In this document: piece by piece, positions 25,795 to 33,544 of the stretch
Layout of the letters: each line of letters starts with the position of its first letter
How positions within the stretch are numbered: position 1 is the first letter of the stretch
Assembly (NCBI RefSeq): GCF_021699195.1
Contig: NZ_SSXE01000077.1
Coordinates: 1-40,627, forward strand
Origin: Nonomuraea sp. MG754425
GTDB taxonomy: Bacteria > Actinomycetota > Actinomycetes > Streptosporangiales > Streptosporangiaceae
Direction of reading: 5' to 3'
DNA: 40,627 bases
The notes under the pieces: model-generated
Told to the model about the DNA's origin: nothing
What the model saw: the letters and a program-made list of their open reading frames with translations, nothing else
Database searches by the model: none
Program-made: the position numbers and the translations under genes

Positions 25795-26922
25795 ATGGAT
25801 CGCCCCTATGACATCGTGCTGTTCGGCGCGAGCGGGTTCACCGGCGCGCTGACCGCCGCCTACCTCGCCAGGGCGGCCGGCCCCGGCACCCGCTGGGCGC
25901 TGGCCGGGCGCGACCGGGCCAAGCTGGAGCGGCTCGGACTCGACGTGCCGATCCTGGTCGCCGACGCCGCCGACGCGGCCTCGCTCGCGGCGCTCGCCCG
26001 CCAGACCCGCGTCCTGGCCACCACGGTCGGCCCGTACGTGCTGCGCGGCGAGCCGCTCGTCGCCGCCTGCGCCGACGCGGGCACCCACTACCTGGACCTC
26101 ACGGGAGAGCCGGAGTTCGTGGACCGCGTGTACGTCCACTACCACGACCGGGCGCTCGGCAGCGGCGCGAAGCTCGTGCACGCCTGCGGTTTCGACTCGA
26201 TCCCGTACGACCTCGGCGTCCTGTTCACCGTCACCCGGCTGCCCGAGGACGTCCCGCTGAAGGTCAGCGGCTTCCTGCGGGGTGACGGACGCCCGTCCGG
26301 TGGCACGACGGCCACCCTGCTGACCGCCGCCGGCCGCGCCCGCAAGACCGCCGAGCAGGCCGCCCGGCGTCGCTCCGCCGAGCCCGTGCCCGCGGGCCGC
26401 ACGGTCAGCGCGCTGCCGGGCGGGCTGCGTCACGTGGGCGGCTGGGCGCTGCCCATGCCCACCCTCGACCCGCGCATCGTCGGCTACTCCGCCCGTCTGC
26501 TCGACCGCTACGGCCCGGACTTCACCTACCGCCAGCACTACGCGGTGCGCACCCTGCCGCGGGCGCTCGCCACGGTGGCGGGCGCGGGCGCGGTCGTCGC
26601 GCTGGCCCAGGTCCCGCCGGCGCGGCGCTGGCTGCAGGGCCGGATCCGGCCCGGGGAGGGGCCGTCACCGGCGCGGCGGGCCAGGAGCTGGTTCAAGGTC
26701 ACGTTCCTGGGCGAGGGCGGCGGCGAGCGGGTGGTCACGGAGGTCTCCGGCGGCGACCCGGGCTACGACGAGACCGCCAAGATGCTCGCGGAGTCGGCGC
26801 TGTGCCTGGCCTTCGACGACGTCCCCGAACGCGCGGGCCAGCTCACCACCGCCTCGGCCATGGGACAGCCGCTCATCGACCGCCTGCACCGCGCCGGGAT
26901 CACCTTCGACCGGAGATCCTGA
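25795..26922 (+). CDS. Saccharopine-dehydrogenase-like / trans-acting enoyl-reductase-type protein
   Basis: A 375-residue protein with an N-terminal Rossmann domain: IVLFGASGFTGALTA (G-x-S-G-F-T-G), then ALAGRDRAKLE, VATTVGPYVLRGEPLV-type sequence and HYLDLTGEPEF. This matches actinobacterial 'saccharopine dehydrogenase NADP-binding' proteins, including mycobacterial trans-acting enoyl reductases that reduce lipid intermediates. HACGFDSIPYDLGV is another family block, and the C-terminal half has a membrane-prone stretch around residues 258-275 (ATVAGAGAVVALAQV). No lysine-biosynthesis gene is nearby and true saccharopine dehydrogenase activity is unlikely. The ATG at 25795 is divergent from the kinase gene with 162 nt between. 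The 3' end faces the deacetylase gene. Confidence 0.85.
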   Translation: MDRPYDIVLFGASGFTGALTAAYLARAAGPGTRWALAGRDRAKLERLGLDVPILVADAADAASLAALARQTRVLATTVGPYVLRGEPLVAACADAGTHYLDLTGEPEFVDRVYVHYHDRALGSGAKLVHACGFDSIPYDLGVLFTVTRLPEDVPLKVSGFLRGDGRPSGGTTATLLTAAGRARKTAEQAARRRSAEPVPAGRTVSALPGGLRHVGGWALPMPTLDPRIVGYSARLLDRYGPDFTYRQHYAVRTLPRALATVAGAGAVVALAQVPPARRWLQGRIRPGEGPSPARRARSWFKVTFLGEGGGERVVTEVSGGDPGYDETAKMLAESALCLAFDDVPERAGQLTTASAMGQPLIDRLHRAGITFDRRS

Positions 26923-26949
26923 CGGTCCCTCCTCGCGATCGGCCGGCCG

Positions 26950-27978
26950 TCAGTAGGGCAGGCTCCAGTTCGCGAAGGACTTGCGCAGGTACGGCGTCTT
27001 GTACTTCGGATAGGCGACCGTGCTCACGTCCCCGTCGGAGGTGTAGCGCATGTCCGGGTTCTTCTGCAGCCAGTCGAGCCAGGCCTCCGAGCAGAACTGG
27101 GCGCAGTCGCCCTTCTTCTCCATGGCCTTGATCCGCGGGATCCCCGCCGCGTCGAACGACTTGCTGAACGGCGCCGGCGCGGGCGTGTACCCGGCCAGGA
27201 ACGCGCCCTTGTGCTTGTACTGCTTGCCGTGCAGCGCCCAGTCCTTCTTGGTCGGCTGGTTGCCGTAGGGCAGGGCGATCGTCGTCGGGTCGGTGAAGGA
27301 GAGCGAGCTGATGGTCTTGCCGATCGAGCCGATCTGCTCCTCGACCTCCTTCTGCGAGCGGCCCCGCAGGTTGAGGTGGTCGCGCGTGTGGTTGCCGATC
27401 TCGAAGCCGTTGTCCTTGAGCCAGAGCAGCGCCTGCGCCTGCTCCTCGCGCACGGTCTTGCCGAACATGTCACGCGTGACGAAGAAGGTGGCCTTCGGCT
27501 TCCAGCCCGGGTGCGCCGCGGCGACCTCCTTGAGGATGGCGATCGCGGTGTCCTTCTGCGGGACGCCCATCTCGTTCAGGGTGAGCTGTGATGGAGATGA
27601 GTCGTCGAAGGTCAGCACCACGGGATGTTTCCCGGCCGGGATGTCGATCTTGCCGGCCGCGTAGTCGCCGGCGCTGACCGGCACGTAGTTCTCCTTGATC
27701 AGGCGTTCCAGATCCCTCCTGAACTGCTGCGGCGACCTGTCGTCGGTCGTCTGCGGCTTGGGCACGATGCGGTGCCACATGAGCACCGGGATCTGGCCCA
27801 GCTCGTTCGCCTTGACGTTGGCCGCGTTCTTGAGCTTGGCGGCCTTGGCCGCCTTGAGCCTGGCAGCGGCGTCCACCTTGGTCTCAGCCAGCTTGGTGGT
27901 CTCCGGCTGTGAGTCGCAGCCCGTCAGGATCGCGGCGGCGGTGAGCGCCCCCAGCCCACACAGAAAACGCAGTCGCAT
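26950..27978 (-). CDS. Polysaccharide deacetylase (CE4) lipoprotein
   Basis: A 342-residue exported lipoprotein. The signal peptide ends at lipobox I-L-T-G-C (Cys21), followed by an Ala/Lys-rich helical linker (residues about 30-58). The NodB-type catalytic domain starts near 62: VLMWHRIVP, V-L-T-F-D-D (121-126, catalytic base and metal Asp), TFFVTRDMFG, and EIGNHTRDHLNL with metal-binding His197 and His201. These features fit hydrolysis of N-acetyl groups from surface glycans or peptidoglycan; several lipid-anchored homologues exist in actinomycetes. The ATG at 27978 gives a proper signal peptide. It lies downstream of icd on the same strand but is separated from it by a strong terminator, so it has its own promoter. 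Confidence 0.9.
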   Translation of the reverse strand: MRLRFLCGLGALTAAAILTGCDSQPETTKLAETKVDAAARLKAAKAAKLKNAANVKANELGQIPVLMWHRIVPKPQTTDDRSPQQFRRDLERLIKENYVPVSAGDYAAGKIDIPAGKHPVVLTFDDSSPSQLTLNEMGVPQKDTAIAILKEVAAAHPGWKPKATFFVTRDMFGKTVREEQAQALLWLKDNGFEIGNHTRDHLNLRGRSQKEVEEQIGSIGKTISSLSFTDPTTIALPYGNQPTKKDWALHGKQYKHKGAFLAGYTPAPAPFSKSFDAAGIPRIKAMEKKGDCAQFCSEAWLDWLQKNPDMRYTSDGDVSTVAYPKYKTPYLRKSFANWSLPY

Positions 27979-28101
27979 CCGAACCCCCCGAAACGCGTAC
28001 GACTGTTCTGAGCTGCCTCATACCCATGTGATCAACAGCGCCACGCCGCCCTGCGCGTCAAGACATGGGAAAGGGCCGCCCGGACGCGCCATGAACCGAA
28101 A

Positions 28102-28128
28102 AGGGCCGCTCCACGGGGAAGCGGCCCT
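28102..28128 (-). terminator. Intrinsic terminator of icd
   Basis: On the minus strand AGGGCCGCT and AGCGGCCCT form a perfect 9-bp stem with a 9-nt loop, directly followed by TTTT. It lies 24 nt past the icd stop. A second copy of AAGGGCCGC at 28071-28079 could compete for pairing with the same arm. Confidence 0.85.
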
Positions 28129-28152
28129 CAGCGTGTGGGGGAAGAACGGCGA

Positions 28153-29367
28153 TCAAGCCATCTTCTTCTTGAGGTTCTCGTCGAGCGCGGCGAGGAAGTC
28201 CTGGGTGGTGAGCCACTTGGCGTCGCCGCCGACCAGGAGCGCGAGGTCCTTGGTCATCTGGCCGCCCTCGACGGTCTCGATGCAGACCTGCTCCAGCTTG
28301 CCGGCGAACTCGCTCACCGCGGGGGTGTTGTCGAGCTTGCCGCGGTGGGCCAGGCCACGCGTCCACGCGAAGATCGAGGCGATCGGGTTGGTGGAGGTGG
28401 GCTTGCCCTGCTGGTGCTGGCGGTAGTGGCGGGTCACGGTGCCGTGCGCGGCCTCGGCCTCGACGGTCTGGCCGTCGGGGGTCATCAGGACCGAGGTCAT
28501 CAGGCCGAGCGAGCCGAAGCCCTGGGCGACCGTGTCGGACTGGACGTCGCCGTCGTAGTTCTTCGCGGCCCAGACGTAGCCGCCCTCCCACTTGAGCGCC
28601 GCGGCGACCATGTCGTCGATGAGGCGGTGCTCGTAGGTCAGGCCGGCCTGCTCGAACTCGCTCTTGAACTCGCTCTCGTAGACCTCGGCGAAGATGTCCT
28701 TGAAGCGGCCGTCGTACGCCTTGAGGATCGTGTTCTTGGTCGAGAGGTAGACCGGGTAGTTGCGGTTCAGGCCGTAGCGCATCGACGCGCGGGCGAAGTC
28801 GCGGATCGACTCGTCGAGGTTGTACATCGCCATCGCGACGCCACCGCCGGGGAAGTCGTACACGTCGAGCTCGATCGGCTCGGAGCCGTCCTTCGGCGTG
28901 TACGTCAGCGTCAGTGTGCCCTCGCCGGGGATCTTCAGGTCGGTGGCGCGGTACTGGTCGCCGAAGGCGTGACGGCCGACGACGATCGGCTTGGTCCAGC
29001 CCGGCACGAGCCGCGGCACGTTCGACATGATGATCGGCTCGCGGAAGATGACGCCGCCGAGGATGTTGCGGATGGTCCCGTTGGGGGACTTCCACATCTT
29101 CTTGAGTCCGAACTCCTCGACCCGCGCCTCGTCAGGGGTGATGGTGGCGCATTTCACACCGACGCCGTACTTCTTGATGGCGTTGGCGGCGTCGATGGTG
29201 ACCTGGTCGTCCGTGGCGTCGCGGTACTCGATGCCGAGGTCGTAGTACTTCAGGTCGACGTCGAGGTAGGGAAGGATCAACTGGTCCTTGATGAACTGCC
29301 AGATGATCCGGGTCATCTCGTCGCCGTCAAGCTCGACGACGGGGCCCTCCACCTTGATCTTGGGCAT
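28153..29367 (-). CDS. icd: NADP-dependent isocitrate dehydrogenase
   Basis: A 404-residue homodimeric TCA-cycle enzyme oxidising isocitrate to 2-oxoglutarate. It belongs to the type II (eukaryote-like) group: the N-terminus has VVELDGDEMTRIIWQFIKDQ, then KCATITPDEARVEEFGLKKM, the substrate site SPNGTIRNILGG with its Ser and Asn, FREPIIMSNVPRLVPGWTKP, and the metal and NADP regions DGDVQSDTVAQGFGSLG and AAHGTVTRHYRQHQQG. Length is normal. The ATG at 29367 follows an A/T-richer leader. It lies 53 nt downstream of the DUF3017 gene and on the same strand as citrate synthase, so citrate synthase, DUF3017 and icd may form one unit making 2-oxoglutarate from oxaloacetate and acetyl-CoA (aconitase is not in the window). 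Confidence 0.96.
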   Translation of the reverse strand: MPKIKVEGPVVELDGDEMTRIIWQFIKDQLILPYLDVDLKYYDLGIEYRDATDDQVTIDAANAIKKYGVGVKCATITPDEARVEEFGLKKMWKSPNGTIRNILGGVIFREPIIMSNVPRLVPGWTKPIVVGRHAFGDQYRATDLKIPGEGTLTLTYTPKDGSEPIELDVYDFPGGGVAMAMYNLDESIRDFARASMRYGLNRNYPVYLSTKNTILKAYDGRFKDIFAEVYESEFKSEFEQAGLTYEHRLIDDMVAAALKWEGGYVWAAKNYDGDVQSDTVAQGFGSLGLMTSVLMTPDGQTVEAEAAHGTVTRHYRQHQQGKPTSTNPIASIFAWTRGLAHRGKLDNTPAVSEFAGKLEQVCIETVEGGQMTKDLALLVGGDAKWLTTQDFLAALDENLKKKMA

Positions 29368-29420
29368 GCGAATGGTTCCCCTTCAATGAATTGATGCGTT
29401 GAGGCTATCGGACCGTCCGG

Positions 29421-29723
29421 TCACGGTGCGAAAAGGGAGAGGATGAGCGCTTTCAGCTCGTTGTTGTAGAGCAGCAGCGAGGTCAGGACCAGCACGAATC
29501 CGAACACGGACAGCGTGATGACGTCGTTCCTCTTGCTCCGCAGCGCGAGCTGGCCGCCGTACCCGGCGAAACGCAGCGCGGCGCCGACCATGATGGCGGC
29601 GCCCAGTACGAACCCGCCCCAGCGCGGGTTCACGAGCAGAATCACGAGCACGCCGACGACCGCGCCCGCCAGGATCAGCGGGTACGGCCCCCAGCTCTCG
29701 TGTTCGGTCCTCTGTTGGCTCAA
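29421..29723 (-). CDS. DUF3017-type small membrane protein
   Basis: A 100-residue protein with three hydrophobic segments: YPLILAGAVVGVLVILLVNP, GGFVLGAAIMVGAALRFAG and VITLSVFGFVLVLTSLLLYN. The W-G-P-Y-P start of the first span and the basic loop LALRSKRND match the actinobacterial DUF3017 family, which has no known function. The best start is a TTG at 29723 that overlaps the citrate synthase stop by 4 nt (TTGA); GAGGAG sits just upstream, rather close. No ATG or GTG precedes the first span. As I recall, in streptomycetes the family member lies near folD and mdh, so its position between citrate synthase and icd keeps the link with central carbon genes. Confidence 0.8.
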   Translation of the reverse strand: MSQQRTEHESWGPYPLILAGAVVGVLVILLVNPRWGGFVLGAAIMVGAALRFAGYGGQLALRSKRNDVITLSVFGFVLVLTSLLLYNNELKALILSLFAP

Positions 29724-30841
29724 CGCTCCTCTATCGGCTTCCACTTCTGGTCGGTCTCACCGATGTACTCACTGTCGGGGCGGATCAGCCTGTTGTCGGC
29801 GTGCTGCTCGATGACGTGAGCGGTCCAGCCGGACATGCGGCTGATGGAGAAGACCGGCGTGAACAGGTCAGTCGGAATGCCAAGGTAGTGGTAAACCGAC
29901 GCCGCGTAGAAATCGACGTTCGGGAAGAGGCCCTTCGTCTCGAGGACGACCTCCTCCATCTCCCTGGACATCCGGTAGTAGGTGTCGTCGCCGGTGGCCT
30001 CGCCCAGCTCGGCGGACATCCTGCGCAGATGCGTGGCGCGCGGGTCCTCGGTCTTGTAGACGCGGTGGCCGAAGCCCATGATCTTCTCGCCGGCGGCGAG
30101 CTTGTCGCGTACGGCCTGCGCCACACCTGACGGCGACAGCGACTCCAGGGTCTTCATGACCTGCTCGTTCGCCCCGCCGTGCAGCGGGCCCTTGAGGGTG
30201 CCGATGGCGGCGACGATGGCGGAGTGCATGTCCGACAGGGTCGCGGCGCAGACGCGGGCGGCGAAGGTGGAGGCGTTCATGGTGTGGTCGGCGTGCAGCA
30301 CCAGGCACTCGTCGAGGATCTCGACCTCGCGCTGTGCGGGGGTGCGGCCGGTGATCTGGAGCAGGAAGTTCGCGGCGATGCTCAGCGACGGGTCCGCCTC
30401 GGGGACCTCGGAGCCGGTGCGGGCGGCGTGGTAGCGGGCGACGAGCAGCGGCTGCTGGGCGACCAGCCGGGCCGCCTTGCGCAGGTTGGCGTCGGGGGCG
30501 ATGGAGCTCTTGTCCGGGTCGTCGGCGCCTGCCAGTGAGACCAGCGAGCGCAGCGCCTCCATGGGTTTCTGCTTCTCGGCGATCTCGGCGATGTTCGCGG
30601 ACACGAGGGCGCCCAGTTCCCGGCCCTGAGCGAGTTCGGCGCGGTAGGCGCCCAGCTCGGAGCGGGAGGGCAGCTTGCCACGCTGGAGCAGGTGCGCGGT
30701 CTCCTCGAACGTCGCGCGGCCGGCCAGGTCGTGGATGTCGTATCCACGGTAGAAGAGGCGACCGGCCTTTCCGTCGATGTCACTCAGCGCTGTGGACGCC
30801 GCTACGACATCGGCCAGACCTTTCGTGGGCTTGTCCGCCAT
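29720..30841 (-). CDS. Citrate synthase (citrate/2-methylcitrate synthase group)
   Basis: A 373-residue enzyme joining oxaloacetate and acetyl-CoA. The catalytic blocks are visible: LHADHTMNASTFAARVCA (first active-site region with His), KGPLHGGANEQVMK (His), FGHRVYKTEDPRATHL (Gly-His-Arg with substrate Arg) and the Asp region LFPNVDFYAASVYHYLGI. The short length lacks the N-terminal regulatory domain of the Gram-negative hexameric type, so it is the short 'type I'-like form, in which citrate synthase and methylcitrate synthase cannot be separated by motifs alone. No prp (methylcitrate-cycle) genes are adjacent, favouring the TCA role. The ATG is at 30841. The stop overlaps the DUF3017 start; the FHA regulator gene is divergent with 181 nt between. 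Confidence 0.9.
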   Translation of the reverse strand: MADKPTKGLADVVAASTALSDIDGKAGRLFYRGYDIHDLAGRATFEETAHLLQRGKLPSRSELGAYRAELAQGRELGALVSANIAEIAEKQKPMEALRSLVSLAGADDPDKSSIAPDANLRKAARLVAQQPLLVARYHAARTGSEVPEADPSLSIAANFLLQITGRTPAQREVEILDECLVLHADHTMNASTFAARVCAATLSDMHSAIVAAIGTLKGPLHGGANEQVMKTLESLSPSGVAQAVRDKLAAGEKIMGFGHRVYKTEDPRATHLRRMSAELGEATGDDTYYRMSREMEEVVLETKGLFPNVDFYAASVYHYLGIPTDLFTPVFSISRMSGWTAHVIEQHADNRLIRPDSEYIGETDQKWKPIEER

Positions 30842-30924
30842 GAGTGTTTCCTCCGCTTATCCTGGCCCGAAGTCTACCCGTGAGCAGGTAAAACCGGCCG
30901 CAAAGCCCCAAACCAATTTCACGC

Positions 30925-30954
30925 CGGATTCTCCTTTCGGCAAAGGAGATTCCG
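30925..30954. promoter_or_regulatory. Long stem-loop in the citrate synthase/FHA intergenic region
   Basis: CGGATTCTCCTTT (30925-30937) pairs with AAAGGAGATTCCG (30942-30954) over 13 positions with a single T-T mismatch and a CGGC tetraloop. It stands between two divergent genes, so it is not a terminator of either. One arm contains AAGGAG, a perfect ribosome-binding-site core, but no start codon follows at a suitable distance. It could be a leader structure of the citrate synthase transcript, an operator or part of a small RNA. Confidence 0.55.
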
Positions 30955-30965
30955 CATCCCCTCGG

Positions 30966-30995
30966 TTGGGTAAGCCGGAGCTGTAGTAATAGTTA
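30966..30995 (+). promoter_or_regulatory. Candidate promoter for the FHA regulator gene
   Basis: TTGGGT (30966-30971) and TAGTTA (30990-30995) are separated by 18 nt in a locally A/T-rich stretch, with overlapping alternatives such as TAATAG at 30987. A transcript from here would begin roughly 20 nt before the GTG start at 31023. The match to the sigma-70-type consensus is moderate. Confidence 0.3.
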
Positions 30996-31022
30996 CGGCG
31001 GGCTACCTGGGGAGGAACTGCC

Positions 31023-31670
31023 GTGGAGGGGCCGTTCATACGCATCGAGGACACTGGCGAGGTGGTCCCGTTGCGCCCCGAGATCACGACGGTCGGAAGG
31101 GGCCGGGGCGCAGACATCCGGCTCACCGATCCCAGCGTGTCTCGACTCCATGCCGAGTTCGTCAGACGAGGACCCTACCTGTATGTCGTCGACCTGGGGT
31201 TGTCCAGGAACGGCACACGGGTGAACGGCAGGCCGATCGCCCGGAGGGTGCTCGACGACGGCGACGTCGTCTCCTTCGGCGCGGCGCGGGGTCGCATCGG
31301 TGGAGTCCCCCGAGAGGACTTCACCCCTGAGGTCGAACTGCGCAGGGCTGCCGCGCCCGAGCTGACCAGACGCGAGGTCGATGTGCTGACCTCGCTCTGC
31401 CGGCCGGCGCTGTCCGACGAGGCGTTCGTCGCTCCGGCGACGGCACGTGAGATCGCCGACGACCTGGTCGTGACCGAGGCCGCGGTCAAGCAGCATCTGC
31501 TGCGGCTGTACCAGAAGTTCAGGATTCCCGAGGGCACCAACCGGCGCACCCGGCTGGCCAACGAGGTCGTCGCGCTCGGTCTGGTGCGCCCGACCCCGGT
31601 GGTTCCGCCACAACGGGCGTCGGGAACCTCCGCCGAGCAGCCGTCGGCTGCCGGGCGAAGGGCCTCGTGA
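31023..31670 (+). CDS. FHA-domain protein with C-terminal LuxR-like helix-turn-helix
   Basis: A 215-residue cytosolic protein. The N-terminal FHA domain (about 6-95) has all phosphothreonine-binding landmarks: VGRGRGADIRL, S40-R-L-H43-A-E-F and N63-G-T-R-V-N-G. From about residue 112 the sequence ELTRREVDVLTSL, ATAREIADDLVVTEAAVKQHL and LYQKFRIPEGTNRRTRLANEV follows the layout of a GerE/LuxR-type DNA-binding domain. The natural reading is a transcription regulator that docks on a Thr-phosphorylated partner, therefore a possible output of a Ser/Thr kinase such as the one 5.4 kb away; that link is an inference. The GTG at 31023 has GGGAGG 6-7 nt upstream. It is divergent from citrate synthase and ends near a terminator. 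Confidence 0.88.
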   Translation: MEGPFIRIEDTGEVVPLRPEITTVGRGRGADIRLTDPSVSRLHAEFVRRGPYLYVVDLGLSRNGTRVNGRPIARRVLDDGDVVSFGAARGRIGGVPREDFTPEVELRRAAAPELTRREVDVLTSLCRPALSDEAFVAPATAREIADDLVVTEAAVKQHLLRLYQKFRIPEGTNRRTRLANEVVALGLVRPTPVVPPQRASGTSAEQPSAAGRRAS

Positions 31671-31748
31671 CGGGTCCGCACCAGGGCTTCTGAGATCGCG
31701 ACCGGAACTACGGCGAGGGGTTCCGGCAGCATCGGAACCTTCCGCCCC

Positions 31749-31774
31749 ATCCGTGCCGGTCCTCCGGCACGGAT
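31749..31774. terminator. Stem-loop terminator between the FHA gene and the GHL10 hydrolase gene
   Basis: ATCCGTGCCGG and CCGGCACGGAT form a perfect 11-bp stem closed by a TCCT tetraloop. It lies 79 nt past the FHA stop and 137 nt past the convergent hydrolase stop, in a 240-nt gap with no other recognisable feature. Confidence 0.8.
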
Positions 31775-31910
31775 CCGAGCAGCGGCGCGCACCTGAGGGG
31801 CGCACGCCGGGCTCGTCACCGGTCAGGAAAACGGCCGGCGACGCGCGCAGGCGTAGCACGCCCTCAGAGCACGTTCAGCTCATCCGGCAGATCGGTCCGG
31901 GGCGGCGCCC

Positions 31911-33455
31911 TCACACCACCCGGAAGCCGTTGCTCGGCTTGCTGGTCCGGTTCGCCCGGTCCACCGCCACCGCGTAGTAGTGGTCGCCGCGCTTGCCGTC
32001 GGGGTCGGTCCAGCGGACCTGCCGGTCGCCGGGCACGACCGCGACCAGGTTGCGCGCGTCGGCGAAGGCGGCGGCGTCCGCGTGCCGGTCGGAGCGGAAG
32101 ATCGCGAACAGGAACGGCTCGTCCCGGCCCGTGGCGACCGCCCGTACCTCGACGCCGCCCGGGCGGCGCAGCGCGTACGCCACCACCGGCCGGCGCGGCG
32201 GTTCCCCGTCGGCCAGCCTGGGCAGCACGGGAGCGAGCGCGGGCCGCACGTAGTGATCCTTGACCGCGGTGGAGATGGAGCCGAGCCGGTCCACCTTGAC
32301 GTCGTTGGCGTTGTACCAGATGTCGCCGCCGATCTCGGGGTGCGCCCGGTTCAGCGTCAGGTGCTTGGACAGCTCGTCCGGGACCTGCCACTCGGCGGCC
32401 TGCGCGGGGTCGCCGGCCTTGTACGCGGCCTGCCCGATCCACAGCAGCGTGCCGGTGCCGCTCGCCACGTCCGACCACCAGGGCACGAGCTTGGAGTAGT
32501 CGGCCGGCGGCTGCCCGATGTACCAGTAGAGCTGCGGCGCGATGTAGTCCAGCCAGCCCTTCTTGACCCAGCCCCGGGTGTCGGCGTGCAGGTTGTCGTA
32601 GGACTGCCCGCCGCTGGTCTCGGAGCCGAGCGGGTCGGTGCCCTTGTTGCGCCAGATGCCGGAGGGGCTGATGCCCCAGGCGATCTCCGGCTTGGCCGCC
32701 AGCACGCGCTGCTGCATCTCCCGCACCATGAGATCGACGTTGTCGCGCCGCCAGGCGGCCAGGTCGGGGAAGCCGGCGCCGTACTTGGCGAACTCCTCGG
32801 CGTCGTCGAAGGCCGTGGTGTTGGTCGGGTAGAAGTAGTCGTCGAAGTGCAGGCCGTCGATGTCGTAGCGGGTGACCGCGTCCATCATCGCGTCCTGGCA
32901 GAACTTGCGGACCTCCGGGATGCCCGGGTTGTAGTACAGCTTGCCGCCGAACGGCAGGATCCACTCGGGGTTGCGCCGTCCGGGGTGGTCGGGGTGGAGC
33001 TGGGCCGGGTCGGCCTGCATCGAGACGCGGTACGGGTTGAACCAGGCGTGGAAGGCCAGGCCGCGCTTGTGCGTCTCCTCGACCGCGAACCCGAGGGGGT
33101 CGTAGCCGGGGTCCTTGCCCTGCGTGCCGGACAGGTACTGTGACCACGGCTCGAACGGCGACGGCCAGAACGCGTCGGCCGTCGGCCTGATCTGCACGAA
33201 CACGGAGTTGAGCTTGCGTTGGACGGCCACGTCCAGCCAGGCGAGGTACTCGGCCTTCTGCTCGTCGGCGCTCAGACCGGGCTTGGACGGCCAGTTGATG
33301 TTGACCACGGACGCGATCCACATGCCGCGCATCTGGCGCAGCGGCGGGATCTGGTCCGCCTGCGGGGAGGCGGAGAGGGCGAACGCGGGCATCGGGACGG
33401 CGGTGGCTGCGGCGGCGAGGGCGAGGCCCTTCAGGAGAGTCCTGCGGCTGTGCAT
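31911..33455 (-). CDS. Tat-exported glycoside-hydrolase-like protein (GHL10 / DUF187, DigH-like)
   Basis: A 514-residue secreted protein. The N-terminus M-H-S-R-R-T-L-L-K-G followed by an Ala-rich segment ending A-F-A is a twin-arginine-type signal. The catalytic (beta/alpha)8 domain runs from about residue 40 to 385: RGMWIASVVNINWPS, VFVQIRPTADAFWPS, GLAFHAWFNPYRVS, DIDGLHFDDYFYP and WLDYIAPQLYWYIG are the conserved GHL10 blocks. A fibronectin-III-like module forms the C-terminus. E. coli DigH of this group cleaves peptidoglycan strands that have lost their stem peptides, so a role in wall turnover fits. The neighbouring divergent nagZ-type gene and MurR/RpiR regulator support that. The start ATG at 33455 is preceded by a G/C-rich stretch with a weak ribosome site. 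Confidence 0.88.
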   Translation of the reverse strand: MHSRRTLLKGLALAAAATAVPMPAFALSASPQADQIPPLRQMRGMWIASVVNINWPSKPGLSADEQKAEYLAWLDVAVQRKLNSVFVQIRPTADAFWPSPFEPWSQYLSGTQGKDPGYDPLGFAVEETHKRGLAFHAWFNPYRVSMQADPAQLHPDHPGRRNPEWILPFGGKLYYNPGIPEVRKFCQDAMMDAVTRYDIDGLHFDDYFYPTNTTAFDDAEEFAKYGAGFPDLAAWRRDNVDLMVREMQQRVLAAKPEIAWGISPSGIWRNKGTDPLGSETSGGQSYDNLHADTRGWVKKGWLDYIAPQLYWYIGQPPADYSKLVPWWSDVASGTGTLLWIGQAAYKAGDPAQAAEWQVPDELSKHLTLNRAHPEIGGDIWYNANDVKVDRLGSISTAVKDHYVRPALAPVLPRLADGEPPRRPVVAYALRRPGGVEVRAVATGRDEPFLFAIFRSDRHADAAAFADARNLVAVVPGDRQVRWTDPDGKRGDHYYAVAVDRANRTSKPSNGFRVV

Positions 33456-33506
33456 GGGGGGGGTGGCCTCTCGGAGGTGGTTGTATCGAAGCCGACAATG
33501 ACAGAA

Positions 33507-33540
33507 AATTACCTTCAGATCAACAACTGTGAAGGAAAAT
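33507..33540. promoter_or_regulatory. Imperfect palindrome over the nagZ ribosome-binding site, candidate operator
   Basis: AATTACCTTCA (33507-33517) and TGAAGGAAAAT (33530-33540) match as inverted repeats at 9 of 11 positions with a 12-nt spacer; CCTTCA/TGAAGG is exact. The right arm contains the AAGGA ribosome-binding site of nagZ. The site lies in the 89-nt gap between the two divergent wall-hydrolase genes and is a plausible target of the MurR/RpiR regulator two genes on. Confidence 0.45.
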
Positions 33541-33544
33541 GCCG

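Noticed and set aside
26920..26952. Stem formed by the two opposing stop-codon regions (TGACGG/CCGTCA) as a terminator
   Set aside because: Only 6 bp around a 21-nt loop; too weak to call.
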